NCBI GenBank assembly: GCA_039621445.1
Contig: CP154955.1
Span: 42,349,513 to 42,413,512 of the forward strand
Length of the DNA: 64,000 nucleotides
Source of the DNA: Euglena gracilis
Taxonomy: Eukaryota; Euglenida; Euglenophyceae; Euglenales
Reading direction: 5' to 3'
A program made the translations under genes and the position numbers. Of the stretch, positions 54,211 to 64,000 are shown piece after piece. Within the stretch, counting starts at the first letter, position 1, and each line of letters begins with the position of its first letter. The notes below the pieces were generated by a model, which made no database searches, was not told where the DNA came from, and saw nothing but the letters and a program-made list of their open reading frames with translations.

Positions 54211-55311
54211 CACACAATCCTGCGATTTCTTGTGGTTTGTGGTCCCTTTTTTTTTATGGATGAGATGCACCCTCAATCCATGAAACGCAAATGAGCAGAG
54301 TACTTTCTGCCTTCAGAAAACGATACAGACAACTTCATCGAAACCAGTCGGTCGATTTCGCAAGTCCCCCTGGTGGTGGTGGGAGTCAGTGAGGGCGGGA
54401 GGATGTGATGGGATACACCATATTGCACCGACCCCACCCCTGGGTTCAGCTCACCGGCTGCCTGGGTTTTGGCTCCAGATCCACCTGCTGGGGGGGGAAC
54501 AAAATGATTGAAACTGACCACTTGGCGCCAATTTTTTTGAAATGGAAATGTTCAAATCTTTTGACTAATGCCGGAGTGGCTGGGTGATTGATACCCCCGG
54601 GGGGTCCAGCGTTCCAGCTGGAAAAAAGAAAAAAAGTGCTGGCTGAATCCCCCCTCGGGGGTGTGGGTCGGGGGCGGGGGGGGGGGGGTGGGCTGGCAGC
54701 TGCGCCGACGGCTCCCCAAAAAAATGGCAAAATTGCCTTAGATTCAAATTGAGCTTTATTCTACGGACCTCCTTGGGGGTCCGCAGCCAGACTGGGAGCT
54801 GCTGGTTGGGAAAAAAGTGGCTGTAGGGCCCCTCTGGCTTCAGAAAACCCCTGCCTCTCAGCACGCAACACAATCTTGGGGGGGGGATTGCCACGGAGAA
54901 AGATATGAAAGATACGCCTCAGATCAAGAGCAATGGTGCCACTCTTGATTTTTTGGCATATTTGGAAAAAAACGCAATTATCGATCGCCCCAACCAATTC
55001 AGCAAAAAAAAAATTGTGCAAACAAGCGCCATGGAAAACGTTGTTCTGAGAATTTGGTGAAAAAAGGCATGTCAAATGAGGGGGTGGGGGGCAATGTCAA
55101 AATTTGGCCAACAATGCAAGGTTTGGAACGTCGAAATTTCCTCAAAAAACCTTTGCACACATGCAGGCAACACACCAGGACTTCCCAACTGGGGGGTCAC
55201 CTTTCATACCCCAAGAAACTTTCCGATCGCTTCCGTCGCCCCATCCCGTGAGAGAGCTTTGAGCTCACTTCCACACTTCAAAGCAAACAAAGCAACAACG
55301 ACACCCAAGAC

Positions 55312-55629
55312 CAGGGCAGTCCTTAACGAAAATAAACTTCCTGTCCTAACACAATCAATAAAAAAATTCATAGAAAAAATGCACGAAAAAAATAACCATA
55401 TTTTGGCAAAAATGGGTCGACGTCGGGGAAAAAAAGTGATCTCTGACATTTTTTTGAACTATCGCCCATCCACCCAAAACGTCAAACAAATGTGTCCTTC
55501 GACTTTTTGATTTTGGCACCCGTTCGATCACCAGATTGGCCGTTGGCCGTCCCTTGGGCCTAAGGGCGGTCCTTAAGGTGCAGTCCTTGAGGGGAAAAAA
55601 AAACTTCCCGTCCCTTATGGACCGCCCTG
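55312..55629. mobile_element. hAT-like element, family T copy 2
   Basis: CAGGGCAGTCCTTAACG at the left and the inverse of CAGGGCGGTCCATAAGG at the right. The flanking octamers cccaagac and cacaaggc match at 6 of 8. The interior follows 36636-36976 (atcgcccatccacccaaa, ttcgactttttgattttggc, gggcggtccttaagg). Confidence 0.72.
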
Positions 55630-55639
55630 CACAAGGCAC

Positions 55640-56060
55640 TCGGCATCATGCATAACTCCCCCCCCCCAAAGACTGTGGGTCCGTCACTGAAAATCCCAAG
55701 GGGAGATTCATATGTTGGGGTGGTCCACAGGCGAAAAAGGTCCCGCGGCAGGGCCCAAAAATAGGTCCAAAAAAGCAGGATTTGTCATGATAGACAAAAA
55801 TTGTTTCAAAACTGCCAATTCTGGCACATACAAAATGGTAGAAATATCAAAATATCGCCCAAAAAGATCTTTGACAACTACCTCAAATCTCACAGGCAAA
55901 GAACTGCCCAGGGTCACAAGACGTCTACTGGTCACATACTGAACCCCCTCAAAAATAAGACCCCCATGCCGGTTTACAGCAAAATTCCCAAAAACTGCCC
56001 CCCCCCCCAAAACAAGACCCCCAGGGTTTTTGGGAAATCCAAAAGAGAGACCCCCTCCCC
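55640..56060. repeat. family V-like fragments
   Basis: ctccccccccccaaagactgtgggtccg...ctgaaaatcccaaggggag (55645-55715) and cctcaaaaataagacccccatgccgg...ccccaaaacaagacccccaggg (55945-56030) share words with 46713-47135 and 1650-1760. No gene is supported between 56060 and 56840, where irregular ttaggg words occur at 56585-56630. Confidence 0.45.
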
Positions 56061-56843
56061 CTACAACTGTCTGAACTGGGGGTCGCCCACCGAGGGGTCC
56101 CGCTTTGGGAAAGCAAACAAGCCTGGAGACGGTCGCCATATGTCACCGCTGCTAACCTGTGCACAACGGGGGAGAGAGGAGAGCCTTGCTTCAGACTGGG
56201 ACGAGACGATGCAATAATTCAGCTTTACAGGGGGAGAGTCACTTCCACTTTTGGAAAACCACTTCTGACGGCGACGGAAGGTTAACGGTGAACGGTTTCC
56301 TGAGGTTTCCTGAACCCTTGTTTCCAACTTAAAATGTCCCCATTCCAAACTACCCACTCACCCTGGGGTCGAACCCCACCACCCACCACAGCATCGAAGG
56401 CATCAAAAGACAGTTTAACCAAAAAGTCGGCGGTTCTGGAAAATAGGGGAAGTGGTGGGGTGGTCGGGGTATTTTACCCCCATGGCCGTTCCCAGGAACA
56501 GGTTGGGACAATCTACCGTGAATGACAAATGGGGGGGGGGGTTTGACAAGGGGAGGTGAAGCGTTTATGTTTGGTATAAAGTTGAGGGTTAGAATTAGGG
56601 TTTCTTCAGGGTAGGGTTAGGGTAAAGAATGAAATAGGGAGTGGGTGGTCGGGTAAAGACATCTTTGCCTATTGACTTAAGCACAGCATTCGATCGTGCT
56701 GAAAAAGGAGGCACGACTGATGGTGATGAGTCGCATCTGAAATGATACATCGGGGGCTGGGAAGCAATATGGCGGGGCAACATGCAATGATGGGTTGAGT
56801 AGCACAGGGCACAAAAAGGCAGTTCGCAGACAAGGAGAGAACA

Positions 56844-57080
56844 GTGAATTCAACGCGGGGAGCAGGGAGGACAATTTTGAGTCGCATCAAATGTAGAGGG
56901 CCACGGCAGTCTCAAGAGGCTGCACGCATGCGAGTGTACCAAATGGCACTTGCAAAGAAGGATGTCCTTGCCCACTTTGTTACGGCAGGCATCAACCCTG
57001 CCTGTCGTGATGATGGCATACCTGACCTCACACCTTTCTTAACGCAAGGGAGTATGGTGTTCTCTACACCTTTTCTCTAG
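56844..57080 (+). CDS. hypothetical open frame (low confidence)
   Basis: The plus frame includes RMRVYQMALAKKDVLAHFVT, then AGINPACRDDGIPDLTPF, to a TAG at 57078. Protein-like composition, no domain recognised. It may be an exon of an unrelated gene or chance. Confidence 0.22.
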   Translation: MNSTRGAGRTILSRIKCRGPRQSQEAARMRVYQMALAKKDVLAHFVTAGINPACRDDGIPDLTPFLTQGSMVFSTPFL

Positions 57081-57541
57081 AACCCCGACGACTGGTTGTG
57101 AAGCAGGGAATTTCTTAAGCCTGGCCACACGCGACCCCTGGGAGGGTGGTCCAGCCAGCAGCCCCTTTTTTCCATCCAGCAGCTTCCAGCGGGGATGCCC
57201 CCCCCCCCCCCCGGGGTAGAGTGGGGTTCGATTGGAAATAAAGTTTTTTGCATTATGATTTGTAGCCGAGTTGGGCCGAAACCATTTTCGGCGCAAAGCG
57301 CCGGGGAAAAAATTGAAAAGGTTGGGTCAAAAAATGGCCAAAATGGCCTTTTTTGAGGGCCTGTCACCTCAAATCTTTGGCTGAAAAATCTAATCCAGCC
57401 AGATTTGGACTTTTTTTTCCTGTATGCAGTCCGACAGCAGGTTGGACCCCTCCTGGCCCCCCCCCCCCTGGGGGGGGGGGGGGGGGTCCAGCCAAAACCT
57501 TTTTCCTAGGCAGCTGAAAGTTTACTGTTTGCTATAGAGAC

Positions 57542-57613
57542 ATAGCAGATATTTTCCACAATTGCCTGGACTATTTTGTGGTTTGCCAGAAGGTTCTTGA
57601 GCATTGGCTGTCG
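57542..57613 (-). CDS. exon, phase 0-0 (MLKNLLANHKIVQAIVENIC)
   Basis: Minus strand: RQP, then MLKNLLANHKIVQAIVENIC and Y, 24 codons. The acceptor is the strongly pyrimidine-rich ttcacgcttcacatccctctccag above 57613. The donor is TAT|GTCTCT at 57542/57541. The predicted helix is amphipathic. No family is recognised. It lies about 1.3 kb downstream (minus strand) of the transmembrane exon, with compatible phase. Confidence 0.55.
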
Positions 57614-57994
57614 CTGGAGAGGGATGTGAAGCGTGAAGGAAAAGGAAAACAGAGACATATTTAGACGTAATGCCGAAGCAGCAAAAAAAATGAGGAAAAA
57701 CCAAACATCGAAAATGAACCTTCTGCAGCAATTATGGGCGGAAGAAGAAGGGGCCGGGCAATGCAGCCGGTCGTCTATCCACCCCTCTTGTTTCACTTTT
57801 CTCCGTTTCCCACATCCCCTCAAATTTCTCCCGTTCCAAGTTTTAAAACGTTCTCCTGAATTTCTCATTTTTATGCTCCCAACGAGTGCTCTGTGCGTTC
57901 CAAATGATGGGTTATCTCCAAAATATTTCTGCAAACCCAAACGGAATAGGACGGTTGATACCCACACAGTTCAGGCCACTGTACCAACCTAAAT

Positions 57995-58096
57995 CATGTG
58001 TGTCCCACAGAGCGCTGAGGCTGCACTGCACAGGGACGAGCTTTCAGCGGGTCAGCCCAAGCAACTGTGGAAGCCGCAGGGCAGAGGGGTTCACCG
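57995..58096 (+). CDS. exon-like segment, strand ambiguous (low confidence)
   Basis: Plus strand, after catgtgtgtcccacag: SAEAALHRDELSAGQPKQLW, then KPQGRG, before GTTCAC. On the minus strand an equally plausible acceptor (ctctgccctgcggcttccacag) exists. Only one can be right. No domain. Confidence 0.22.
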
Positions 58097-58132
58097 CGGG
58101 CCGCGTCCTGCCTTTGGCCCTCAATTGGGGTA

Positions 58133-58261
58133 AACCCCCCGAATAATAGCCCCCCCCCCTCGGACCATGCACAAAAATCCGAATAATAGCCCCCCCCCCT
58201 GAAAATTTAACCGACTGTCCGAATAATAGCCCCATGGGGCTATAATTCGGGGGGGGGGGGT
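58133..58261. mobile_element. TA-flanked poly-C element, family I (gaataatagcccc word)
   Basis: TA (58131-58132), then AACCCCCCGAATAATAGCCC. The right end ggggctataattcgggggggggggggt is followed by TA (58262-58263). Two further gaataatagccccc words lie inside. 129 bp. Confidence 0.72.
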
Positions 58262-58945
58262 TACATTGTCGGTGCAGATGAGGGTATGCCGCATGGTTTC
58301 CAAGGGAAAACGTTCCGCCAAAGGGACCTGACAGACTGGCGTGGGGCAGTGGGGTGGGGGGTCAGACCTCACCCCCGAGCTTCTCCCCTCAGCACACGTT
58401 TTGATTGGGGGAGAAGGCTCCGATAAAGGAGGTTAAAAAATGGCTCAGGTCGTGAAGAAAAAACTGGGCTGAGAACTCCACTCAAGAGCTCCGAAACAAA
58501 ATGATCAGCAGCAGCCCTGGCAGAATCAGACTTTGTTTTGATCCTCCGGGAAAACGAAAATATCGGGAAAAAATCTGCTGAAAACACTTTCCCCATCCAG
58601 CAATGCCCATTTTCCACGATAAAAGTTGCTTGGGACACGATGACTGCAAGGGAAATCCACCCCCCCCCAGGCTCCCGGGGCTCCTTTTTAACAACCCCGG
58701 GGGGTGTCCTGTGCTATGGGAGGCTGGGAAAATGACCCAGGTCATTTCCTGTGCAAATGGTCCTTATCCGGCCCCCAGCGTTAAAGTTGTGGATTGGCTC
58801 ACCTCCCCCAGTGCCAAAGGCGCTGGGGGTGTGCTACAAGGCAACCGCACCCCGAAACTGGCCTCCCCCGTGGGGGGTCAAAAATGCATTCCCTCTGTCT
58901 GCCCATGCAAAGGGGGGGGGCGACGTTCTGTGCAAAGAAGCCCAC

Positions 58946-59137
58946 CCCATCGTGTTTGCCCCCATTCCTCCGACATTTGGGGCGGGCGGGGGCCCGGTCG
59001 AACAGGAGGAAGCCGAACAGCGCCAGCAGGGCGACAGCGATGCCGACGAAGGCCACCAGCAGCCAATACGTTGGGTCGAAGGGCTCCGCGCGGGTGCTGA
59101 ACTTGATGAGGAGGTAGTGGTCCGCGAGGTCCAGGGC
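58946..59137 (-). CDS. transmembrane exon of an unidentified membrane protein
   Basis: Minus strand: ALDLADHYLLIKFSTRAEPF, then DPTYWLLVAFVGIAVALLAL and FGFLLFDRAPARP. One hydrophobic helix of about 22 residues, preceded by a polar segment and followed by basic residues (positive-inside suggests a cytosolic C-terminal side). The acceptor is ttttttgacggactatcactgctgtgcag above 59137. Donors are AAAT|GTCGGA (58975) or GGG|GTGGGC (58946); the latter keeps phase 0-0. Family unknown. Confidence 0.68.
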
Positions 59138-59174
59138 CTGCACAGCAGTGATAGTCCGTCAAAAAAAAAGCTGA

Positions 59175-59200
59175 CAACACACACACACACACACACACCA
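59175..59200 (+). repeat. (AC)n short microsatellite
   Basis: Thirteen AC units immediately upstream (minus strand) of the transmembrane exon's acceptor region. Confidence 0.95.
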
Positions 59201-59767
59201 ATGCAAGATTTTATTCAACGACTTTTGCAGACACTTTGAATTTTGTTGGGTTGGCCAAAAAAATATCGTTAGAATCAGCCATTCCAAGAATCACGAAAAG
59301 GGTTTTTTCGGTGCCCCATTGGAAAAAAAATTTAATCCAAAATCCAAAAATCAAGTTTATCTTCGAAAAAATGGCAAAAAATTTTGCACAAAAAAAACAT
59401 AACAAAACCAAAATACCAAAACTTCAAATTAAATTTTTGTCAAGTCAAAAAGTATTTTTTTGGAGTAATGGCACGAAGTGGACCCAACACCCAAACTGCC
59501 CCTAACCCCCCCCTTAACCTTCCCTGACCCACCACTAACCCCCTAAATTGCCAACCACTCGGGAAACGACTGAAACTGCCACCCTAACCCTCCCGAACCA
59601 CAAAGCCATTGCCAAATTCCAGAAAATCCCTTTGTTGCCAGTTTGTCGGGTTTGGTAACGCTGTGTCTCCAACTGTTCGCCGTGGCGACGGGGCTCCACC
59701 TATCAAAAAGAGCAAAATCCTTTTTTTTGGCTCAGAAAATTTTGCAATTTATTTCTAACCCCCTGAC

Positions 59768-60532
59768 CAGGCACCCATGGTCACTTCCCATTTTGGTGCT
59801 CTGGTCGGCCCTGGTCGGCCCTGGTCGGCCCTGGTCGGCCCTGGTCGGCAAATAGTCGGCCATAGATGGGGGTATCCTTCACAGAAAAAATGTGAAGGGA
59901 TGCAATCATTTTCTGAATTGTCTCGCCAAGATCAAAAGGAAGTGCCCCATAAGGCCTCCATTGGCTCCCCAGAAGCAACCAAAATGACCTAAAGTGGCTT
60001 GAAATAACCAAAAATTACCCAAAAACGCCAACAAAATCCACAAAAGATTGTGAAAAATGACCCAAAATTACCAAAAGGGCGCAAAATGGCCAAAATGCCA
60101 TAAAAAATGTTCATATTGACCCAAATTAGCTCAATATTTGCCAAATCAGTGACAAATAGCCCCCAAATTAGCAAAAACTGGTCCATAATGGCCAAAATGG
60201 GTGTAAAACTGGAGATTTGTGAGAAAATTATCCAAAAATGGGTTTAGTTCTTCAAAATATACAAAAAAAATGCCAGCATCACACAGCATCGCCCAGCATC
60301 GCCCAGCATCGCCCTGCGTCGCCCAGCAGCATCAGAGGTGCTTGTTCCAGAGGGAAAGCTGCCGAATTCCTTCATCCATTCCCCTTCGGTCGGCCAACCA
60401 CATGCAAGTCGGCCCTGGTCGGCCCTGGTCGGCCCTGGTCGGAACCCCCACCTACGGGGGTCCTGAAAATCATAATCGGCCCTGGTCGGCCCTGGTCGGC
60501 CCTGGTCGGCCCTGGTCGGCCGTAGGTGCCTG
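59768..60532. mobile_element. hAT-like element, family R copy 2
   Basis: CAGGCACCCATGGTC at the left and the inverse of CAGGCACCTACGGCC at the right. The exact octamer CCCCTGAC is on both sides (59760-59767, 60533-60540). The body is nearly base-for-base the same as 37739-38394. The difference is longer ggtcggccct arrays and a short insertion (aacccccacctacggggg..., about 60440-60475) in the right array. Confidence 0.94.
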
Positions 60533-60717
60533 CCCCTGACCCCCCTAACCCGCCCAGCATCCCCACCCCCCCCCCGTAACCCCCCCCCTCCCCCCACCCA
60601 CTTCCCGCTTTCCACTTCGAGCCACATGTGTCCACATGTGTTTTTTTTACTTTTGCAAAAAGAAATGCAAAGAAAAAAAAAGGGTCTACCGCAAAAGTGG
60701 AATCCTAACTTTTTGGT

Positions 60718-60802
60718 TGCCTCCGCGGAGGCTCCGCGGACCCTCAAGGTAACCAGCCTCCGCGGAGCCTCCTCGGAGGCTGAGGTAACCAGCTTTGCCA
60801 GG
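60718..60802. repeat. CCTCCGCGGAGGC repeat, family L copy 1
   Basis: ttggttgcctccgcggaggctccgcgg ... cctcctcggaggctgaggtaacca. The ends are inverted (TTGGTT(G/A)CCT) and internal CCTCCGCGGAGGC palindromes repeat. The same structure is at 62725-62822, with a solo ggttgcctccgtggagcctc at 62540. Likely a very short hairpin element. Confidence 0.75.
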
Positions 60803-60844
60803 GCGTGTTGTGAACATGGAAATGAACGGGAATTTTGTTTTTTT

Positions 60845-61290
60845 TGTGTTATAAAGAGAGACGTCATTCAATGTCAAACATGGCGACTGCAGTCAATGGC
60901 GGATCATACACTTCCGAACCTGTCAGAACCTGTTCATTATCTGCCCATTTGCACAGAGGATGCAAAAAAAATTCACGGACTTTGGGTGCCAACATGGAGC
61001 TTGAAACGAAACCAAAAATGGATTTATTCAGCCAGAATTACACCAAAATTATCCAGAGGTCAGAATTGTACCTAAAATTATGATCCCACTGGAACATACA
61101 ACAGAACGGAAACTTATGTTTCTTATTTTTTTGTGTTCTAAAGAGAAACATTCTTCAATGTCAAACATGGTGACTGCACTCAGTGGCAGATCATCCGCTT
61201 CCGAACCTGTCAGAATTTGTCCGTTTTTCTGCCCATTTGCACAGAGGGAAGAAAATTTCACAGACGAATTCACAGACTAATTCACGGACT
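60845..61290 (+). repeat. tandem duplication of about 285 bp
   Basis: aagagagacgtcattcaatgtcaaacatggcgactgcagtcaatgg...cttccgaacctgtcagaa...ctgcccatttgcacagagg (60857-60960) is repeated at 61140-61248 with about 85% identity. The intervening 61000-61110 shares aaaattat words. No supported gene. Confidence 0.8.
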
Positions 61291-61388
61291 AACAGACAGA
61301 ACTAAAAAATTAACGGACTTTGGGAGGCAACACACACACACACATATATATATGTATGTATGTATGTATATATATATATATATACACA

Positions 61389-62151
<763 letters not shown>

Positions 62152-62520
62152 CAAACGGGTAAATGGTAACAGCAAAATCAGGCGGACATGGCGTCTTTGT
62201 GGCAAATGGATAAATGGTCTGTACCACATCAACGGACATGGTTTTTTTTTTGGCAAATGGGAGGATGGGGGTGTGTGAGAAGGGGAAAGTTTTGCTTTTT
62301 GTGGCGATGTGGGCGGTGTTGGAATCTAAACAAAATTGAAATATTTTATTTAGATGTATGGCAAAAATGGGGGTGAAATGTGTTTCTTTTTTGTGCAGAT
62401 GGGGGAGAAAAAACTAAATAAAATTCCTTTTCCTCTGGGCATCAGTGTGGGCTAGTGGGAAGGGGTGTGGAGGGAGACTGGCACCAACCCGTAAAATATT
62501 TTTTCCTATTTCTTTTTCAG

Positions 62521-62579
62521 ACGTGGCCCGCGTACACAATTGGTTGCCTCCGTGGAGCCTCATTCACGACAAATTCAGG
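62521..62579 (+). CDS. plus-strand exon candidate with strong splice signals
   Basis: The acceptor ttttttcctatttctttttcag ends at 62520 and the donor TTCAG|GTAAAT follows 62578-62579. The enclosed 58-59 bp stay open in two frames; one is RGPRTQLVASVEPHSRQIQ. It overlaps a CCTCCGTGGAGCC repeat fragment. A related sequence, cagacatggcctgtgtacaacagtgg (62703), suggests local duplication. No domain. Confidence 0.3.
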
Positions 62580-62724
62580 TAAATATAACTAAAGGAGAAC
62601 TTGTCAAAGCATCTGAGAAAAGCAGAATGTCGGCGGACGTGCACGGTGCAAAGTGCAAATTAAGAAGTGCTGCAGGAAATGCCAGGGTGCACGGTGCTGT
62701 GCCAGACATGGCCTGTGTACAACA

Positions 62725-62824
62725 GTGGTTACCTCTGAGGAGCCTCCGCGGAGGCTCCGCGGAGGCTCCAAGGTAACCAGCCTCCGCGGAGCCTCCACGG
62801 AGCCTCCTCGGAGGCTAAGGTAAC
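62725..62824. repeat. CCTCCGCGGAGGC repeat, family L copy 2
   Basis: tggttacctctgaggagcctccgcgg...cctcctcggaggctaaggtaacca. Inverted ends TGGTTACCT and multiple overlapping palindromes, as at 60718-60802. Downstream, 62830-63260 contains short frames on both strands but nothing I recognise. Confidence 0.75.
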
Positions 62825-63264
62825 CAAAACTTAGGATTCCAGATTTGCTGGGAGCCAAAGAAAAAGGTAAAAAATGTGAAATGAATCCCCCCATTTTAGG
62901 TAGAACACTGAATTGACTGTGATTTCCCCTTCATTCCACCGCCAGGATTTGTGGGACCGTTATTTTTCTTATCCCCTTTGGTTGGCAGGTGAGCCTTTTC
63001 AAACTGTGTTCAGACAGTGGACATGGCAGAGGTGAGAGGCCCAGGATACAAAAAAAAAGGAAACCCACCTTTTTTCTCAACTTGGAAAATGCGCAATCTG
63101 CACCACTTGGGGCGTTGCCACCCAAAAACGAATGGTGTGCTGCGATGTTTAAGAACAACCCACCAGCAAATAGATTTGGGGGTTCCCTCTCCACTCACAC
63201 CTCATACCTCTCCTCTGAGGACAGGGCTACAGAGAGGTCCAACCACAAAGCCAATGGGGCGCGT

Positions 63265-63345
<81 letters not shown>

Positions 63346-63360
63346 CACACAGACACACAA

Positions 63361-63392
<32 letters not shown>

Positions 63393-63440
63393 GCGCACCC
63401 ATGCACGCACGCGCGCACACATGCACACACGCATGCACAC
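63265..63440 (+). repeat. (CA)n / (CG)n / CACG microsatellite
   Basis: About 40 CA units, then acaggcacacagacacaca variants, then (CG)n and GCACACATGCACAC. The alternating purine-pyrimidine tract of over 170 bp has Z-DNA potential. Confidence 0.97.
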
Positions 63441-63575
63441 ACTGCGCACGCACCACACATATAACACATATACACAGACGGTAGGTGCTCCGTGAAAAAT
63501 GATTTTTTTAAAAAAGGGTGTTGGTGTTGTGGACTTGAACCCATTTCAAAGCCGGGGGACCTATTGAGGGGGGGA

Positions 63576-63857
63576 CAGGCTTCTTTTTAAGACCCCCGGG
63601 GGGGGGGAGGGGGGGGTCCCCCCACCCACCCAGGGTGGCGGGGGACCCCCCCCGGGGGGGGGGGCGGGGGGGGGCGGGGACCCCCCCAAAATCGGGCCCG
63701 TTAAAGACAATTTTCAAAAATTTTCGGTGCTTCGCGCCGAAAAGGTATACCCAGCGCCTCCGGCGCGGGACCCCCACCCCGGGGGGGTCCGGCCCGGACC
63801 CACCCATCCACCCCTCCCCCGGGGGGGGGGGGGTTGGGTGACTTAAAAAAAAGCCTG
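63576..63857. mobile_element. hAT-like element, family C copy 2 (complete)
   Basis: CAGGCTTCTTTTTAAGACCC at the left and the inverse of CAGGCTTTTTTTTAAGTCAC at the right. The flanking octamers ggggggga and gtggggga match at 7 of 8. The interior has long G/C runs and gtgcttcgcgccgaaaaggtataccc, shared with 13955-14142. The last 140 bases of the window (63860-64000) hold nothing I can assign. Confidence 0.82.
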
Positions 63858-64000
63858 GTGGGGGACCCTTTCCAGGCCTACAGGGCACGGGTAGTCCTTC
63901 AGAGGCGGCTCTCAGTGGGTTAACAAAAAGGAAACCTTGGCCCTTGCTGCTCGGCACACAACAGGGGAGTGCCAGACCTCGAGGTTGCCAAGGCTGACCT

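Noticed and set aside
56585-56630. ttagggttaggg-like words here and at 6500, 11487 and 27310-27365
   Set aside because: They are irregular and isolated. No telomeric or interstitial telomere array is present.

Overview
The window reads as nuclear DNA of a eukaryote with an intron-rich, transposon-packed genome. No compact bacterial-style operons, rRNA or tRNA were recognised. Most open frames are short, overlap on both strands, or run through simple repeats, so they are not genes. Very abundant poly-G/poly-C runs (8-20 nt), long (CA)n/(GTAT)n/(GACA)n microsatellites, tiny exons with AG/GT borders and dozens of short terminal-inverted-repeat (TIR) elements fit a protist or alga with a large repetitive genome. 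The lineage cannot be fixed from this sequence.

Genes. The clearest coding signal is on the minus strand: small GC-rich exons between about 37.5 kb and 23.2 kb. The upstream exons encode charged coiled-coil segments (37.39-37.49, 37.00-37.08, 34.70-34.75 kb). Downstream exons encode pieces of about three cold-shock domains (CSDs) with KRYGFI / KDYGFI / GFI..EYFFHESD / VDYFF..S motifs (30.4-29.5, 25.7-24.7, 24.4-23.2 kb), separated by Pro/Ala-rich linkers. The reading ends at a TAA at 23237. Further minus-strand exon candidates in phase 0 lie upstream: a transmembrane exon (58.95-59.14 kb), 57.54-57.61, 53.81-53.86 and 45.27-45.33 kb. They may belong to the same very long gene or to another one. 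Everything between these exons is repeat or unrecognised sequence.

Mobile elements. Reading TIRs together with flanking direct repeats shows a dense population of small non-autonomous DNA transposons. (1) hAT-like elements have TIRs mostly starting CAGG and 7-8 bp target-site duplications (TSDs), six of them exact 8-mers: 8538-9015, 32800-33087, 37739-38394, 42090-43519, 51620-51914 and 59768-60532. An exact 8-9-mer flanks 49175-49501. Several carry inverted subterminal arrays of a family-specific 9-10 bp word. (2) A second group is flanked by TA and starts with a C-run followed by a family-specific AT-rich word (9023-9421, 18270-18480, 30721-31147, 41339-41443, 46713-47135, 47267-47495, 58133-58261). 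(3) There is a Tc1-like element with about 36 bp TIRs (61389-62050), a TTA-flanked element (15921-16292) and several fold-back repeats. No transposase was recognised, so all would be mobilised in trans.

Layout: 0-23 kb is repeats, microsatellites and low-confidence reading frames. 23-38 kb is the cold-shock/coiled-coil gene with its transposon-filled introns. 38-53 kb holds nested repeats dominated by family B (GAGATATTTT / 'gggtaag-cttcgct-cttaccc' repeats) and a cluster of GTGCGCAATTGCGCAC palindromes (46.3-50 kb). 53-64 kb holds sparse exons, the second copies of several transposons, and a run of CA repeats at the right end.
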